The notes beneath the pieces are model-generated. The model ran no database searches. It was given only the letters and a program-made list of their open reading frames with translations, and had not been told where the DNA came from. Position numbers and translations under genes: made by a program. From contig CAJXUN010000026.1 in the NCBI GenBank assembly GCA_913061475.1, positions 1 through 63,579 of the forward strand: a stretch of DNA of 63,579 bases, read 5' to 3'. Shown here one piece after another: positions 18,669 to 28,183 of the stretch. Numbering within the stretch: the stretch's first letter is position 1; each line of letters opens with the position of its first letter. This DNA is from an uncultured Colwellia sp. GTDB taxonomy: Bacteria > Pseudomonadota > Gammaproteobacteria > Enterobacterales > Alteromonadaceae.

Positions 18669-19499
18669 ATGTCAAAACTACTCAACATTGAAGCTGTAAC
18701 TTGGTCAGTTGAAAAACACGTGATTCTTAATGACATTTCTTTTGATGTTTTTCGTGGCGATATTATTGGCATTATTGGACCCAATGGTGCTGGAAAAACC
18801 TCTTTACTTAAGTGTTTATTGAATCAATATAAAAACTGGCAAGGTTGTATTAATTTAAAAAACAAAAGCATACGACATTACAAACCTCACGAACTTGCGC
18901 AAACCTTTGCTTTGGTGGTACAAAAATCGCCACCTATCTTTGACTTAAAAGTTTATGACGTGGTGCGAATGGGGTTACTGCCCTATAAAACCTTGTTTGC
19001 TCGTGACACCGATGCAGATAAAAAAGAAATTATGTTAGCGTTAGATAAAGTGGGTTTAGCCACCAATGAAAATAAGTTTTTCAACACCTTGTCAGGCGGT
19101 GAGCAGCAACGCGTGTTAATCGCTAAAGCGTTAGTGCAAAAAGCAAAAATATTAGTACTTGATGAGCCAACTAATCACCTAGACATTTTCTATCAACACC
19201 AAATATTACAACTCGTTAAGGCGTTAAATATTACGGTAATTATGACCATACATGACCTTAATCTTGCCGCGCAATACTGCAATAGATTATTACTGCTAGA
19301 TAAGGGTACTTTAGTGACTAACAGCAACGTTGATAAAGTATTATCTCCAAAAGTATTAAGCAAAGTGTTTGGTTTACCCTGTTATCGTGATGACGCTCAA
19401 CATTGCGGAGTACCTAGAGTTTACTTTTACCCTGAATCTGGTGCTGCAGACAATAATAAAATGAAACCATCAAATAGCAGCTTGGATGATATCTTATGA
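18669..19499 (+). CDS. btuD: Cobalamin ABC transporter ATP-binding protein (BtuD-like)
   Basis: A 276-residue FecE/BtuD family ATPase of a type II importer. Motifs are Walker A GPNGAGKTSLLK, signature LSGGEQQRV, Walker B ILVLDEPTNHLD and H-loop MTIHDLN. It is first gene after the cobalamin riboswitch and overlaps the permease gene by four bases (ATGA at 19496), which supports a vitamin B12 role rather than siderophore transport. The start is ATG 18669; an in-frame TTG sits just before it. Confidence 0.92.
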   Translation: MSKLLNIEAVTWSVEKHVILNDISFDVFRGDIIGIIGPNGAGKTSLLKCLLNQYKNWQGCINLKNKSIRHYKPHELAQTFALVVQKSPPIFDLKVYDVVRMGLLPYKTLFARDTDADKKEIMLALDKVGLATNENKFFNTLSGGEQQRVLIAKALVQKAKILVLDEPTNHLDIFYQHQILQLVKALNITVIMTIHDLNLAAQYCNRLLLLDKGTLVTNSNVDKVLSPKVLSKVFGLPCYRDDAQHCGVPRVYFYPESGAADNNKMKPSNSSLDDIL

Positions 19500-20503
19500 G
19501 GCTATTTAACGCTATCAAAGGCAAAAGCGCTTGGGTATTTACCGGGCTTTTAGCGCTAACATTTTGCTCTATCGTGATGTCGATCACGTTTGGCCCTGCA
19601 ACCATTACCAGCCTTGACATCTTTCACTGTGTGGTTAATGAATGCGCAACACCCATGCACGACATGGTGATTTGGCAAATACGAATTCCTCGCGTATTAG
19701 TTGGCTTAGTGGCAGGTATGGGCTTAGCATGTGCCGGCGCAATACTGCAAAATGTCACTCGTAACCCGCTCGCCGATCCGTATTTGTTTGGCATTATTTC
19801 TGGGGCAGGTTTAGGGGCAACTATCGCCACTTTAGTATTAAACGAAGAACAGATGCTTGCCCTGCCATTAGCGGCGTTTTTAGGGGCTTTATTTTCCGTT
19901 ATTATTGTTTTTGGTATCGCGACATTACTACGCAATATGAATCATTTATTATTAACCGGTGTCGCGGTATCTTTTATGCTTGGTTCAATCAGCCACTTCA
20001 TTCTTTATCTTGGCGATCCCTTCGCCACTAATCGAGTGATTTTTTGGCTTATGGGCAGCTTAACACGTGTAGAAATGTTCCATTTTTATCTGATAAGTGC
20101 CATGGTACTGCTCACACTAATCACTATTTTTGCCTTGCATCGACAAATAGACGCCCTGTTGCTGGGTGATGAAAGCGCGGCAAGTCTTGGCGTTAATGTT
20201 GATAAACTGCGGATAATATTATTAGCTTTATGTGCCGCCGTTACCGCAACCATAGTCGCTTATTGTGGCGGCATTGGTTTTGTAGGCCTGATGATCCCAC
20301 ATATAGTTCGACAACTTGTCGGAGTCACCACCATGCCACTTATTATCGGCTCAGCACTTGTCGGCGGTTGCTTTTTAGTTTGGGTTGATGTTTTAGCACG
20401 CAGTGCCTTAAGCACGGTTGAAATCCCGATTGGCATTATAACCTCAGCCATCGGCAGTATTTTCTTTTTAGCGATCATGTATCGCACTCGTAAAACAGGA
20501 TAA
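19496..20503 (+). CDS. btuC: Cobalamin ABC transporter permease (BtuC/FecCD family)
   Basis: A 335-residue inner-membrane permease with about ten hydrophobic segments. FecCD hallmarks are RIPRVLVGLVAGMGLACAGAILQ, NPLADPYLFGI and GGIGFVGLMIPHIVRQLVG near the C-terminus. It dimerises in the BtuCDF complex. The four-base overlap with the ATPase gene and six-base gap to the adenosyltransferase gene indicate one transcript under the riboswitch. Confidence 0.93.
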   Translation: MRLFNAIKGKSAWVFTGLLALTFCSIVMSITFGPATITSLDIFHCVVNECATPMHDMVIWQIRIPRVLVGLVAGMGLACAGAILQNVTRNPLADPYLFGIISGAGLGATIATLVLNEEQMLALPLAAFLGALFSVIIVFGIATLLRNMNHLLLTGVAVSFMLGSISHFILYLGDPFATNRVIFWLMGSLTRVEMFHFYLISAMVLLTLITIFALHRQIDALLLGDESAASLGVNVDKLRIILLALCAAVTATIVAYCGGIGFVGLMIPHIVRQLVGVTTMPLIIGSALVGGCFLVWVDVLARSALSTVEIPIGIITSAIGSIFFLAIMYRTRKTG

Positions 20504-20508
20504 AAATT

Positions 20509-21114
20509 ATGACCACAGATGCAGAAAAAACACAAAAACATCAAGAGCGCATGCAACGTATCAAAGACAAAGTTGATGCCCGTATTAATTCCGCGCAAGA
20601 AGAGCGCGGTTTACTTATTGTCATCACCGGCAATGGTAAAGGTAAGTCAACCTCAGGCTTTGGTACCCTTACCCGCGCAGTTGGCCATGGTTATACCGCC
20701 GCTGCCTTACAATTTATTAAAGGCGACTGGGCCTGTGGTGAGCGTAATTTGCTGGAAAAAAATGGTGTCGAGTTTCATGTAATGGCAACAGGTTTTACTT
20801 GGGATACCCAAGACAAGTCAAAAGATATTGCAGCAGCAACTAAAGTTTGGGCGCAAGCGAAACGCTTGTTAAAAGATGAAAGCATAGACGTGGTTTTACT
20901 CGATGAATTAACGTATATGTTGTCATACAAATACCTAGATTTAGATGAAGTCATCGAAGCACTTGTCAATCGTCCTGCCATGCAACACGTCATTATCACA
21001 GGTCGCGCTTGTCATCGCAGCATTATTGAACTTGCCGATACTGTTAGTGAAGTACAGCCTACTAAACATGCATTTGATAACGGTATCAAAGCGCAAAAAG
21101 GTATTGACTGGTAG
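20509..21114 (+). CDS. cobO: Cob(I)yrinic acid a,c-diamide adenosyltransferase (CobO/BtuR)
   Basis: A 201-residue cytosolic enzyme that transfers adenosyl from ATP to the reduced corrinoid, giving the coenzyme form. The P-loop variant TGNGKGKSTSGFGT (about residues 41-54), LQFIKGDW and LLDELTYML are CobO/BtuR signatures. The C-terminus FDNGIKAQKGIDW also matches. Placed between permease and binding protein, it can activate cobalamin as it is imported. Confidence 0.95.
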   Translation: MTTDAEKTQKHQERMQRIKDKVDARINSAQEERGLLIVITGNGKGKSTSGFGTLTRAVGHGYTAAALQFIKGDWACGERNLLEKNGVEFHVMATGFTWDTQDKSKDIAAATKVWAQAKRLLKDESIDVVLLDELTYMLSYKYLDLDEVIEALVNRPAMQHVIITGRACHRSIIELADTVSEVQPTKHAFDNGIKAQKGIDW

Positions 21115-21146
21115 TTAATACACGCGAACGAAAACATGGAATAATA

Positions 21147-22031
21147 ATGAAATTTACTCACTACTTAATAATATTAATGAGCTTGGCTTTTAGTGCGAAT
21201 GCGCAAGAAGGTGAGCACAATGAAGCTGATTCAACGGCAACAGCAAAACCACGCATCATCGCACTTGCACCGCATATTGTTGAAATGCTATTTGATATCG
21301 GCGCAGGTGAACAGATCGTCGCCGCAACCGAACATGCTGACTACCCGCTTGCTGCACAAAAAATCCCTCGCATTGGTAACTCTTTGCGCATTCAGCTTGA
21401 ACGCGTCATTGAATTACAACCCGATCTCATTATTGCTTGGCAAAGCGGTAACCCTAGCGATGATTTAGCACGTATCAAACAGCTAGGTTTTAATGTTGTC
21501 TACTCGCAACCCAATAGCTTTAATGATGTGGCTAAAGAACTGCGATTATTAGGTAGACTATCAGGTCACAGCGAACAAGCCGAACAAGTTGCCAGTAAAT
21601 TTCTTGCTGATTTAGCCAAACTCAAGCAGCAATATGGCCAAAAGCAGCAACTTACCGGTTTTTACGAGGTTTGGTCTCGGCCATTAACCACCATTGCTAA
21701 AGGTAGCTGGCCACAACAGTTTTTAGATATTTGTAGTATCGATAATCCATTTTATCAAGCGGATGCAAGGTACCCACAAGTAAATATTGAACAAATATTA
21801 CAAACTAATGCCGACATCATTATTCAGCCGTTGTCTGAAAACCAAACCGCTAAAGAAGGCTACACTTGGGAACAGTGGCCAATACTTCCGGCCGTTAAGC
21901 ATAACCAAATAATCAAACTTGACGCCGATGTGGTCCATCGCATGACCACGCGCAGCTTAAATGCCCTGTCTGACTTATGTCAGCAAGCAGATAAAAGCCG
22001 CGCATTTTACAAAAATAAGGTGAGTGAGTAA
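21147..22031 (+). CDS. btuF: Periplasmic cobalamin-binding protein (BtuF-like)
   Basis: A 294-residue class III binding protein with a signal peptide (MKFTHYLIILMSLAFSANA). The BtuF/FhuD pattern RIIALAPHIVEMLFDIGAG is followed by VAATEHADYP and PDLIIAWQSGNP, and the late PQVNIEQILQTNADIII block. It captures B12 in the periplasm and docks on BtuC. It is the last gene of the riboswitch operon; no btuB receptor gene is in the window. Confidence 0.9.
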   Translation: MKFTHYLIILMSLAFSANAQEGEHNEADSTATAKPRIIALAPHIVEMLFDIGAGEQIVAATEHADYPLAAQKIPRIGNSLRIQLERVIELQPDLIIAWQSGNPSDDLARIKQLGFNVVYSQPNSFNDVAKELRLLGRLSGHSEQAEQVASKFLADLAKLKQQYGQKQQLTGFYEVWSRPLTTIAKGSWPQQFLDICSIDNPFYQADARYPQVNIEQILQTNADIIIQPLSENQTAKEGYTWEQWPILPAVKHNQIIKLDADVVHRMTTRSLNALSDLCQQADKSRAFYKNKVSE

Positions 22032-22188
22032 GTTATCTTAAGTCAGCCGGTAATGAGTTTATCGTAAAGCTCATTACCGATTGTTAAATCAATATATGGC
22101 TTTGTTATATAAAGTGTTCTGAAGCGTCAGCGTTTTAAAAAATATTAAAGCGTCGCAAACTCTCTGCCGATAAACAAAATAGATAAGC

Positions 22189-22220
22189 TGGTCTCTAAAC
22201 CTTTTAGGGCCAGTTTTTTA
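22189..22220 (+). terminator. Possible terminator after btuF
   Basis: CTGG..TAAA and TTTA..CCAG can pair around a short loop and are followed by six Ts. The stem is interrupted, so this is tentative. An additional hairpin without a T-run (GGTAATGAG / CTCATTACC) lies closer to btuF near 22050-22078. Confidence 0.45.
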
Positions 22221-22275
22221 AATAGAACCTTTGAGCGGTAAACGTCTCTAAATTGGCAAAATAAACTTAAAGGTC

Positions 22276-23742
22276 TCATTCTTTATCTTTCCTTGTTAAA
22301 CAGCGACCTCTCGGCTCATTACCTTCATGTAGAACAATATCAGAATGTAAAAATTGTGCAGCCTCTGCCGAGTCTTGCACTTTGGTTGCGCTGCGTTGTA
22401 GCATTTCTGCTTCAAACTCAGTTAGCACGCTATCTCTAACGCCTTTTTCTCGCCATTGAGACAAAGGACGACAGCCTTTTGTGATCCCTCGAGCTAGTGA
22501 TAGTGCATCTAACAATGCTTGGTTCGCACCCTGCCCTTTAAACGGACTCATTGGGTGAGCTGCATCACCAATCAGCGTCGATTGAGCATCTTTTTGTAAT
22601 AACTCTGCCTCTAGCAGCGCTCGATCATAGACCGGATAGCCCGACACCTGAGTTTCTAATGTCGCGGCCAAAATTTGAGGAATAGGCTCATGCCATTGGC
22701 ATCGACGAAGTGCTTCTTCTTTCAATGCCTTCATACCTTTAGCGCCCAAGGCTTTAGCTTTATGTTCCGGCATTGGAAAGCTCAGCTGCCACATTACCGA
22801 GTTTGACGTATAAGGCATGATATATATTCGCTCATGACCATTAGCGGTTTGAAATACGGTTGCGGAGTCAAGGAGCGTACTATCGAGACTGGCAATATTT
22901 TCTAGAGGACAAATACCCAAAATCACCATACAACCTAAATAACACAGCGGTGAAGCATCTTCGCCAATCAACAATCTGCGCACTGTACTGCGAATACCAT
23001 CAGCGCCGACCACGAGGTCGGCTGTCGCGTGTTTTATTTGGCCATCAACTTCAAAGCTTAAATTTACCGATTCGCCGGATCGTGAGTGTAAATCCACCAA
23101 CTGGTGCCCCCATTGCACGCTGTTATTATCACTACCCAATTGTTCAAGTAGCGCTAAGCGCAATAACTGACGAGCGATATGGATATTTGTCCGTTTAGGT
23201 GCTGATTTGCTTTCTGAGGTGCCCCATTTTCTGATCCCCCACTCACCAATCACTTTACCTTCGGTGGTATGTACCACGTGCCGGGTTGAAACTACCCCTT
23301 CAGCTAAGGTAAAAATCCCTAAACCTTCAATCGCTCGGCTCGCTTGTTGTAACGTCAGACCGTAGCCTTGAGAACGTACATCGAAACCGTTATCACGTTC
23401 ATAAAGAGTGAAAGGAATGCCGCGATGTAAACAAGCAACAGCAAGCGCAACACCGCCGATACCTCCGCCAATAATGGCCAAGTGTGGATAACGGCTATCC
23501 GCTAAAACTTCGCTAGCAGATTCGACTAAACCTGTTCCGTGACAGTTTAAGCAAGTGTGCAGGTGTCCTTTAGGACGAACCGGGGCTACTCCTTCATTTA
23601 CGAATCCTTCACTGACTGCTTTTTCAAATTGCGCTAGCGCTTTTTGATAACGAAGTTTTACTTTCTTTCGCAGACCCTTACTTTTTTTACCACGCCCCTG
23701 ACATGCCAAACACATAGCCCAGTTGATATCTTCTTTTTTCAT
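22276..23742 (-). CDS. FAD-dependent monooxygenase with N-terminal CxxCxGxG domain
   Basis: A 488-residue class A flavin monooxygenase (PHBH-like fold). It has the FAD Rossmann motif IIGGGIGGVALA (about residues 89-100), the DG motif VVGADGIRSTVRRLL and the GD motif LIGDAAHPMSPFKGQGANQAL. Unusually, about 80 residues precede the Rossmann motif and carry CLACQGRG and CLNCHGTG, two DnaJ-zinc-finger-like CxxCxGxG repeats about 50 residues apart. They could bind one zinc. The substrate is unknown. Start 23742 was preferred (GGAAAG upstream); ATG 23757 is also open. Monocistronic. Confidence 0.85.
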   Translation of the reverse strand: MKKEDINWAMCLACQGRGKKSKGLRKKVKLRYQKALAQFEKAVSEGFVNEGVAPVRPKGHLHTCLNCHGTGLVESASEVLADSRYPHLAIIGGGIGGVALAVACLHRGIPFTLYERDNGFDVRSQGYGLTLQQASRAIEGLGIFTLAEGVVSTRHVVHTTEGKVIGEWGIRKWGTSESKSAPKRTNIHIARQLLRLALLEQLGSDNNSVQWGHQLVDLHSRSGESVNLSFEVDGQIKHATADLVVGADGIRSTVRRLLIGEDASPLCYLGCMVILGICPLENIASLDSTLLDSATVFQTANGHERIYIMPYTSNSVMWQLSFPMPEHKAKALGAKGMKALKEEALRRCQWHEPIPQILAATLETQVSGYPVYDRALLEAELLQKDAQSTLIGDAAHPMSPFKGQGANQALLDALSLARGITKGCRPLSQWREKGVRDSVLTEFEAEMLQRSATKVQDSAEAAQFLHSDIVLHEGNEPRGRCLTRKDKE

Positions 23743-24280
23743 CTTTAGTCTTTCCATCTACTGCTATTTAATCAGCTACGGGTTCTATTTAGAATATCAG
23801 TCGATAAAACTGACGTTTGGCCGAATGATAAGAGTGCAGCCTATGATGTGAGTTAGTTCAGAGTAAAAATTTACCACAGTAATTTTTCTGCTTAAGTCTA
23901 TTTAAAGCGACTTAAATCCATTCACCCAGTTACTTAATATTTTTTATCTTTTTCTAATAGGCACATTTTACCACGCATATTAACTTTTAGTGAACAACGC
24001 GTACTCAAATCATTTTGCTTAAGGCGTTGTCCTTCCTAATGAACTTGCCGAATAATATCATTTTTGCTCTAAAGCCTCATTTGTTATCAATAACAGCGAT
24101 GAGTAGCGTCATTTGAGAAAGATATTATCGCTCGACTTTTATCAAATCAGGTGTGGCTAAGTAGTGCAAGATAACAGTCGATAAATATCGATGCTAAAGT
24201 GGCACTTTTGGGGAGGGTTTACACATGGTTAAGTTCGCAGAACGAACCTAACCATCACGTCATATTTTATTATCAGCTAG
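23743..24280. other. Gap between flavin monooxygenase and chemoreceptor genes
   Basis: About 540 bases without a credible ORF. It should contain the monooxygenase promoter near its right-hand start. The only structure recognised is the 13-bp-arm inverted repeat at 24225-24255 near the chemoreceptor stop. The remainder shows nothing I can name. Confidence 0.45.
24225..24255. repeat. Inverted repeat downstream of the chemoreceptor gene
   Basis: ATGGTTAAGTTCG and CGAACCTAACCAT are inverted repeats with one mismatch around a 5-base loop. It lies 25 bases past the chemoreceptor stop, so it may help end that transcript, but it lacks an adjacent T-run. Confidence 0.5.
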
Positions 24281-25447
24281 TTAAACACAGATTCGATTTA
24301 ACGTTGTATCAACTTCAGCCGCTGTTTGTTGTTGCATTTCGGCAAGCTCTGCCACCGACAATAAACTAGTATTCAGCTCTCGGCTTAATTTCACTACCAT
24401 CGACATATTGTCGTTTATCGATGCGGTTGAGTGCTGTTGTTCGTTGGTACCTTGAGCGATTTGTGAAGTTAATGTATCAACTTCAGAAAACACCTGCCCA
24501 ATTTGTTGTAATGCATCAACAACTTGCTCTGAATGAGTCAAACTTTCTTGAGATAAACTTTGTCCGCGGCTAATGGCATTGACCGCGTTGGTCGATTTTT
24601 CTTGTAAACCTTCAACCATGGAATGAATTTCAACTGTTGACTCTTGCGTACGATGCGCTAGCGCTCTAACTTCATCTGCTACAACCGCAAAGCCTCGACC
24701 TTGTTCACCTGCTCGCGCAGCTTCAATCGCAGCATTTAACGCCAGTAAATTAGTTTGGTCAGCAATACCACGAATAACTTCTAGCACTGAGCCTATACGT
24801 GAGCATTCTTCTTGCAATAGTGCCAAATCAGCAGCCATTACCGTAACTTCATTAGCAAAGCTCTCAACCGTATGTTGACTGGTATTTGAAGCGCTGGTTC
24901 CTTGCGCCAAAATAGCTAAAACCTGACTTGTTGTTTCACTCACTTGTGTGGCACTAGCAGAAAGTGTTGCGGAAGTTAATGCCACTTGATCGATCGAATT
25001 TGCCATCTGTTCAATTTGGCTAGCTGATTCATCAACTGCAGCAACTGAACCATTCATCTGAACAGCTAACGACGCAGAGCCTTGCTTTAAACTATCAGAT
25101 TCTTGACGAATTTCAGAAACAACATCTGCTAGATTGGCGATAAAGCTTGCTAGATCATTAGTCACTTTAGCTAAGTCATCACTATTCTCATCTTTGACAA
25201 GTTTGCTAGGCGCTTCATCAACACTCGCGACTTGATCAATAAATTGCTGTAATTGTGTCAGTCTTTGAGTAAGTTTTTTATCGGAATACAAGTAACCTAT
25301 AACTAATTGTAAAAAAACCATAACCAACAATAGCAACATCGTTGCGGTTTTACTTAAACTTTCGGCAAGCAGGAATATCGTAATAATGCTCAACATTCCA
25401 ATTAAAAAGGTAGGCATTAATAGTTTAATACTGAGGCGATTTGACAT
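24281..25447 (-). CDS. Methyl-accepting chemotaxis protein without a periplasmic sensor domain
   Basis: A 388-residue chemoreceptor. The kinase-control hairpin [41 protein letters not shown] is complete and flanked by long coiled coils. Two hydrophobic segments lie close together at the N-terminus (about residues 7-25 and 32-50) with almost no loop, so there is no ligand-binding periplasmic domain. Sensing must be membrane-linked, cytosolic or through a partner. ATG 25447 was chosen over an upstream TTG. A FliA-like promoter lies 50-76 bases upstream. Confidence 0.93.
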   Translation of the reverse strand: MSNRLSIKLLMPTFLIGMLSIITIFLLAESLSKTATMLLLLVMVFLQLVIGYLYSDKKLTQRLTQLQQFIDQVASVDEAPSKLVKDENSDDLAKVTNDLASFIANLADVVSEIRQESDSLKQGSASLAVQMNGSVAAVDESASQIEQMANSIDQVALTSATLSASATQVSETTSQVLAILAQGTSASNTSQHTVESFANEVTVMAADLALLQEECSRIGSVLEVIRGIADQTNLLALNAAIEAARAGEQGRGFAVVADEVRALAHRTQESTVEIHSMVEGLQEKSTNAVNAISRGQSLSQESLTHSEQVVDALQQIGQVFSEVDTLTSQIAQGTNEQQHSTASINDNMSMVVKLSRELNTSLLSVAELAEMQQQTAAEVDTTLNRICV

Positions 25448-25496
25448 TAATTTTTCCAAGTACGGAGAGATGTTTGAATTTTTATGATAAACAATT

Positions 25497-25523
25497 TTAT
25501 CGGCAACTATTCACTGATCTCAA
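25497..25523 (-). promoter_or_regulatory. FliA (sigma-28)-like promoter for the chemoreceptor gene
   Basis: On the minus strand a perfect GCCGATAA -10 element occupies 25504-25497. The -35 position eleven bases further upstream reads TTGAGATC (25523-25516), a weak match to TAAAGTTT (4 of 8). Chemoreceptor genes are typical FliA targets, which supports the call. Confidence 0.6.
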
Positions 25524-25707
25524 AATTATAATTATTTTTATCTTTCCACTGGCTAAAGTCATTATCTGTACCATAACCATGTTAAGTTTATAAATAAATT
25601 ACATGCTATTGTGTTATTTTACTATCTGTTTTTTTAATCAAAATAAAAATCAGTAAATCAACCATAAAAAATTCATTCACAACATTGATTTATAAGGATA
25701 AAAAATC

Positions 25708-25875
25708 ATGACATTTACCACTGCGTTAATTATTGTTATTGCCGTTGGCTCAGTTATCGCTGGATTATTACTGATAAAACAGTCAGCCAGTAAGTTTGAA
25801 CTATCTGACGAACAACAAGATAAAGTTGCCAAGCGAAAATCAGAGCAACTTAAAAAAGATCAAGAACAAGAATAG
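25708..25875 (+). CDS. Small single-span membrane protein (DUF2897-like)
   Basis: A 55-residue ORF starting MTFTTALIIVIAVGSVIAG, with one hydrophobic segment (residues 3-23) and a charged cytoplasmic tail rich in Lys, Glu and Gln (ELSDEQQDKVAKRKSEQLKK). A TAAGGA ribosome-binding site sits about nine bases before the ATG. Layout and size fit the DUF2897 family of gammaproteobacteria; the function is unknown. It is monocistronic between the chemoreceptor and carbonic anhydrase genes. Confidence 0.7.
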   Translation: MTFTTALIIVIAVGSVIAGLLLIKQSASKFELSDEQQDKVAKRKSEQLKKDQEQE

Positions 25876-26100
25876 CGACACGAGTTTTGTCACATAGTTG
25901 TTTTATCTAAAAAGCGAGCAAAAAAGAGTCGATAGCAGCTTTTACAAGCCCTGCATTACCTATATATCAAACAAATAACAGTAAAAATAATATCAAAAGT
26001 CCAACCGTTCTGCTGTCTCTAATCATTAGACCAGTTTTTTCTTTACTTGTTAGCATAACAACTTAAAATCACAGTATATTTTTCTTAGTTGTTGCCCCTC

Positions 26101-26703
26101 ATGCGTTCTATACAACATTTATTTGATAATAATCAGCAATGGGCTGAGAAAATAAAGCAAGAAGAGCCTAATTTTTTCAAACTTTTATCTGAGCAACAAA
26201 ATCCAGAATATTTGTGGATAGGCTGCTCTGATTCTCGCGTCCCCGCAAATGAATTATTGGGCATGCAGCCGGGAGAAGTGTTCGTACACAGAAATATTGC
26301 TAATTTAGTGGTTCATACCGATCTAAATTGCCTATCGGTTATTCAATATGCTGTTGATGTTTTAAAAGTAAAACATATCATTGTCTGTGGCCATTATGGT
26401 TGCGGTGGCGTTATTGCCTCGTTAGATGATCAAAGTCACGGTCTCATTGATAACTGGTTACACCATATTAAAGATGTCTATCGTTTCCATAAAGCTCGGT
26501 TAACTGCGATTAAGGATAATACTGAACGCTTAAATTTACTGTGCGAACTCAATGTTATCGAGCAAGTTGCCAACATTTGTAATACCACCATATTGAAAAA
26601 AGCTTGGAAAATAGAACAAGACATTACCGTACATGGTTTTGTTTATAATCTACATGATGGTATTTTAAAAAATCTCAATGTTTCGGTTGATAGCAACAAA
26701 TAA
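26101..26703 (+). CDS. can: Beta-class carbonic anhydrase
   Basis: A 200-residue cytosolic enzyme interconverting CO2 and bicarbonate. Zinc ligands Cys42, His98 and Cys101 and the Asp44-Arg46 dyad are in GCSDSRVPAN and CGHYGCGG, at the same numbers as E. coli Can. ATG 26101 aligns with the E. coli start (MRSIQHLFDNNQQWA); upstream TTG codons are also in frame. No clear Shine-Dalgarno was seen. Ends in a good terminator. Confidence 0.95.
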   Translation: MRSIQHLFDNNQQWAEKIKQEEPNFFKLLSEQQNPEYLWIGCSDSRVPANELLGMQPGEVFVHRNIANLVVHTDLNCLSVIQYAVDVLKVKHIIVCGHYGCGGVIASLDDQSHGLIDNWLHHIKDVYRFHKARLTAIKDNTERLNLLCELNVIEQVANICNTTILKKAWKIEQDITVHGFVYNLHDGILKNLNVSVDSNK

Positions 26704-26725
26704 TATTGTTCTTACATAACGTAAT

Positions 26726-26760
26726 AAAAGCTTAACTGAAATGCTCAGCTAAGCTTTTTT
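26726..26760 (+). terminator. Intrinsic terminator after can
   Basis: AAAAGCTTA-CTGA and TCAG-TAAGCTTTT form a long stem with one internal mismatch and a T-run, between convergent genes. Confidence 0.85.
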
Positions 26761-26794
26761 ATTTTAACGCGATAAATTTTAATGCCAACGAAGT

Positions 26795-28129
26795 TTAATT
26801 TAACATCGCTAAGCGTTCATGCTGTCCTTGTTCTCGTTCGACATAATGAAACCATTGCTTGGCAGTTTTTGCTGATGTTGGAATTTTCTGTGCTTGCGTA
26901 AAAGCAATTAAAGACTCATCAAAGGCTTGGAGATTAAATTTGGCCATACCAATCACTAAGTACATATCACCTTCTCGGCTGATATCACCGCGTAATAAGG
27001 CTTTATTAGCTGAGGCTATCGCAGCTGGCCAGCGTTCTAAATTTAAATAAGCCTGCGCAAGTTGAACATCAAACTTGCCCGTATCTGCAATTTCTGACGC
27101 TTTAGTTAATACTGGTAACGCTTTTTCATCTTCTTTAGCGGCAACATAAGCTTGTGCTAACGCTTCTAGACTTTTTTCACTCGCGATAACCGTACCATTT
27201 GCAATAGCTTGCTCTAATAAAACCGCAGCTTTATAGGGTACTTGATGAAAACGATATAATTGCGCCAATGTCATCACGTCATTGGCTTTGGTTATATGCC
27301 CTGCTTGCCATGAAGCTTCCATCACCGCTAACTGCTTATCTTCTTGGCCAACTTCGCCGTACATACCGGCTAATTGCAGCCAGTATTCCGGTTTATCGTA
27401 AAGTCGTACGAGTTGCTCAATCACCTTAATCACTTGCTCGGGTTGTTTTAGCTCATAATAACTAGCACGCTGTAAAATCAACCAATTTTCTTTGATCGTG
27501 GCATTGTTTTGCTGTGCCAAGCTAATTGCTTGTTCAACTTCGGTGATCACTTTTTCAAATTGTTTATCTTGGTAATAAATTTGCGCAAACATCATATGCT
27601 GCGACGTTGTTAACGCCTTGGTGTTATTCTCTTGCCATTGTTGTAAATATGCTAACGCTTGTGGATAGTTTTGCTGTTGCATTGATAGCTGAGCTAAAGA
27701 GTAAACTGTTGATAAATATAAAGAGTCAGGAATAGCTTCTTCTTTTATCACTAATTCAAAATGCTCGATCGCAGAATCAACATCCTCATTACCATAATAC
27801 ATAAAGGCATAAAAATTCCACAACATGGCGCGCTCATAACTATTTAAGCTATCAATTCGTTCTTTTACTTCATCAAGTACCTCGAAGCCGGAAATTTTAA
27901 CCCCTTCATCAGCTAACTTCTGCGCTCTTGCTAATTGGCTATATACGCGATTTCGCATTGCTGGCACTTTTTTAGCGGTGCGTTTTTTAGTTGTTCTTGC
28001 CGCTTGAGTATCTTCCGTCTGAGTATTTGCAGAATTATCTAATACCTGTCCGTAGGCAAGGTTAATACCTGCCAGGTTATACAAAAAACCTGCACCTAAT
28101 AAGGTTACCGCTAATTTTTTTATTAACAT
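26795..28129 (-). CDS. TPR-repeat periplasmic protein of the TonB2 cluster
   Basis: A 444-residue exported protein with an N-terminal signal (MLIKKLAVTLLGAGFLYNLAG) and tandem tetratricopeptide-like helices from about residue 90 to the end, such as EDVDSAIEHFELVIKEE and YPQALAYLQQWQENN. TPR proteins commonly follow tonB2 genes in Vibrio and Shewanella relatives and are thought to be accessory to the TonB complex. It is last of a six-gene same-strand run and lies 54 bases after tonB. Its exact role is unknown. Confidence 0.82.
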   Translation of the reverse strand: MLIKKLAVTLLGAGFLYNLAGINLAYGQVLDNSANTQTEDTQAARTTKKRTAKKVPAMRNRVYSQLARAQKLADEGVKISGFEVLDEVKERIDSLNSYERAMLWNFYAFMYYGNEDVDSAIEHFELVIKEEAIPDSLYLSTVYSLAQLSMQQQNYPQALAYLQQWQENNTKALTTSQHMMFAQIYYQDKQFEKVITEVEQAISLAQQNNATIKENWLILQRASYYELKQPEQVIKVIEQLVRLYDKPEYWLQLAGMYGEVGQEDKQLAVMEASWQAGHITKANDVMTLAQLYRFHQVPYKAAVLLEQAIANGTVIASEKSLEALAQAYVAAKEDEKALPVLTKASEIADTGKFDVQLAQAYLNLERWPAAIASANKALLRGDISREGDMYLVIGMAKFNLQAFDESLIAFTQAQKIPTSAKTAKQWFHYVEREQGQHERLAMLN

Positions 28130-28183
28130 GCTCTGCTCTCCTACTTTTTCAAGTTCATTATTGCTATAAGCTGCAATGAAATA

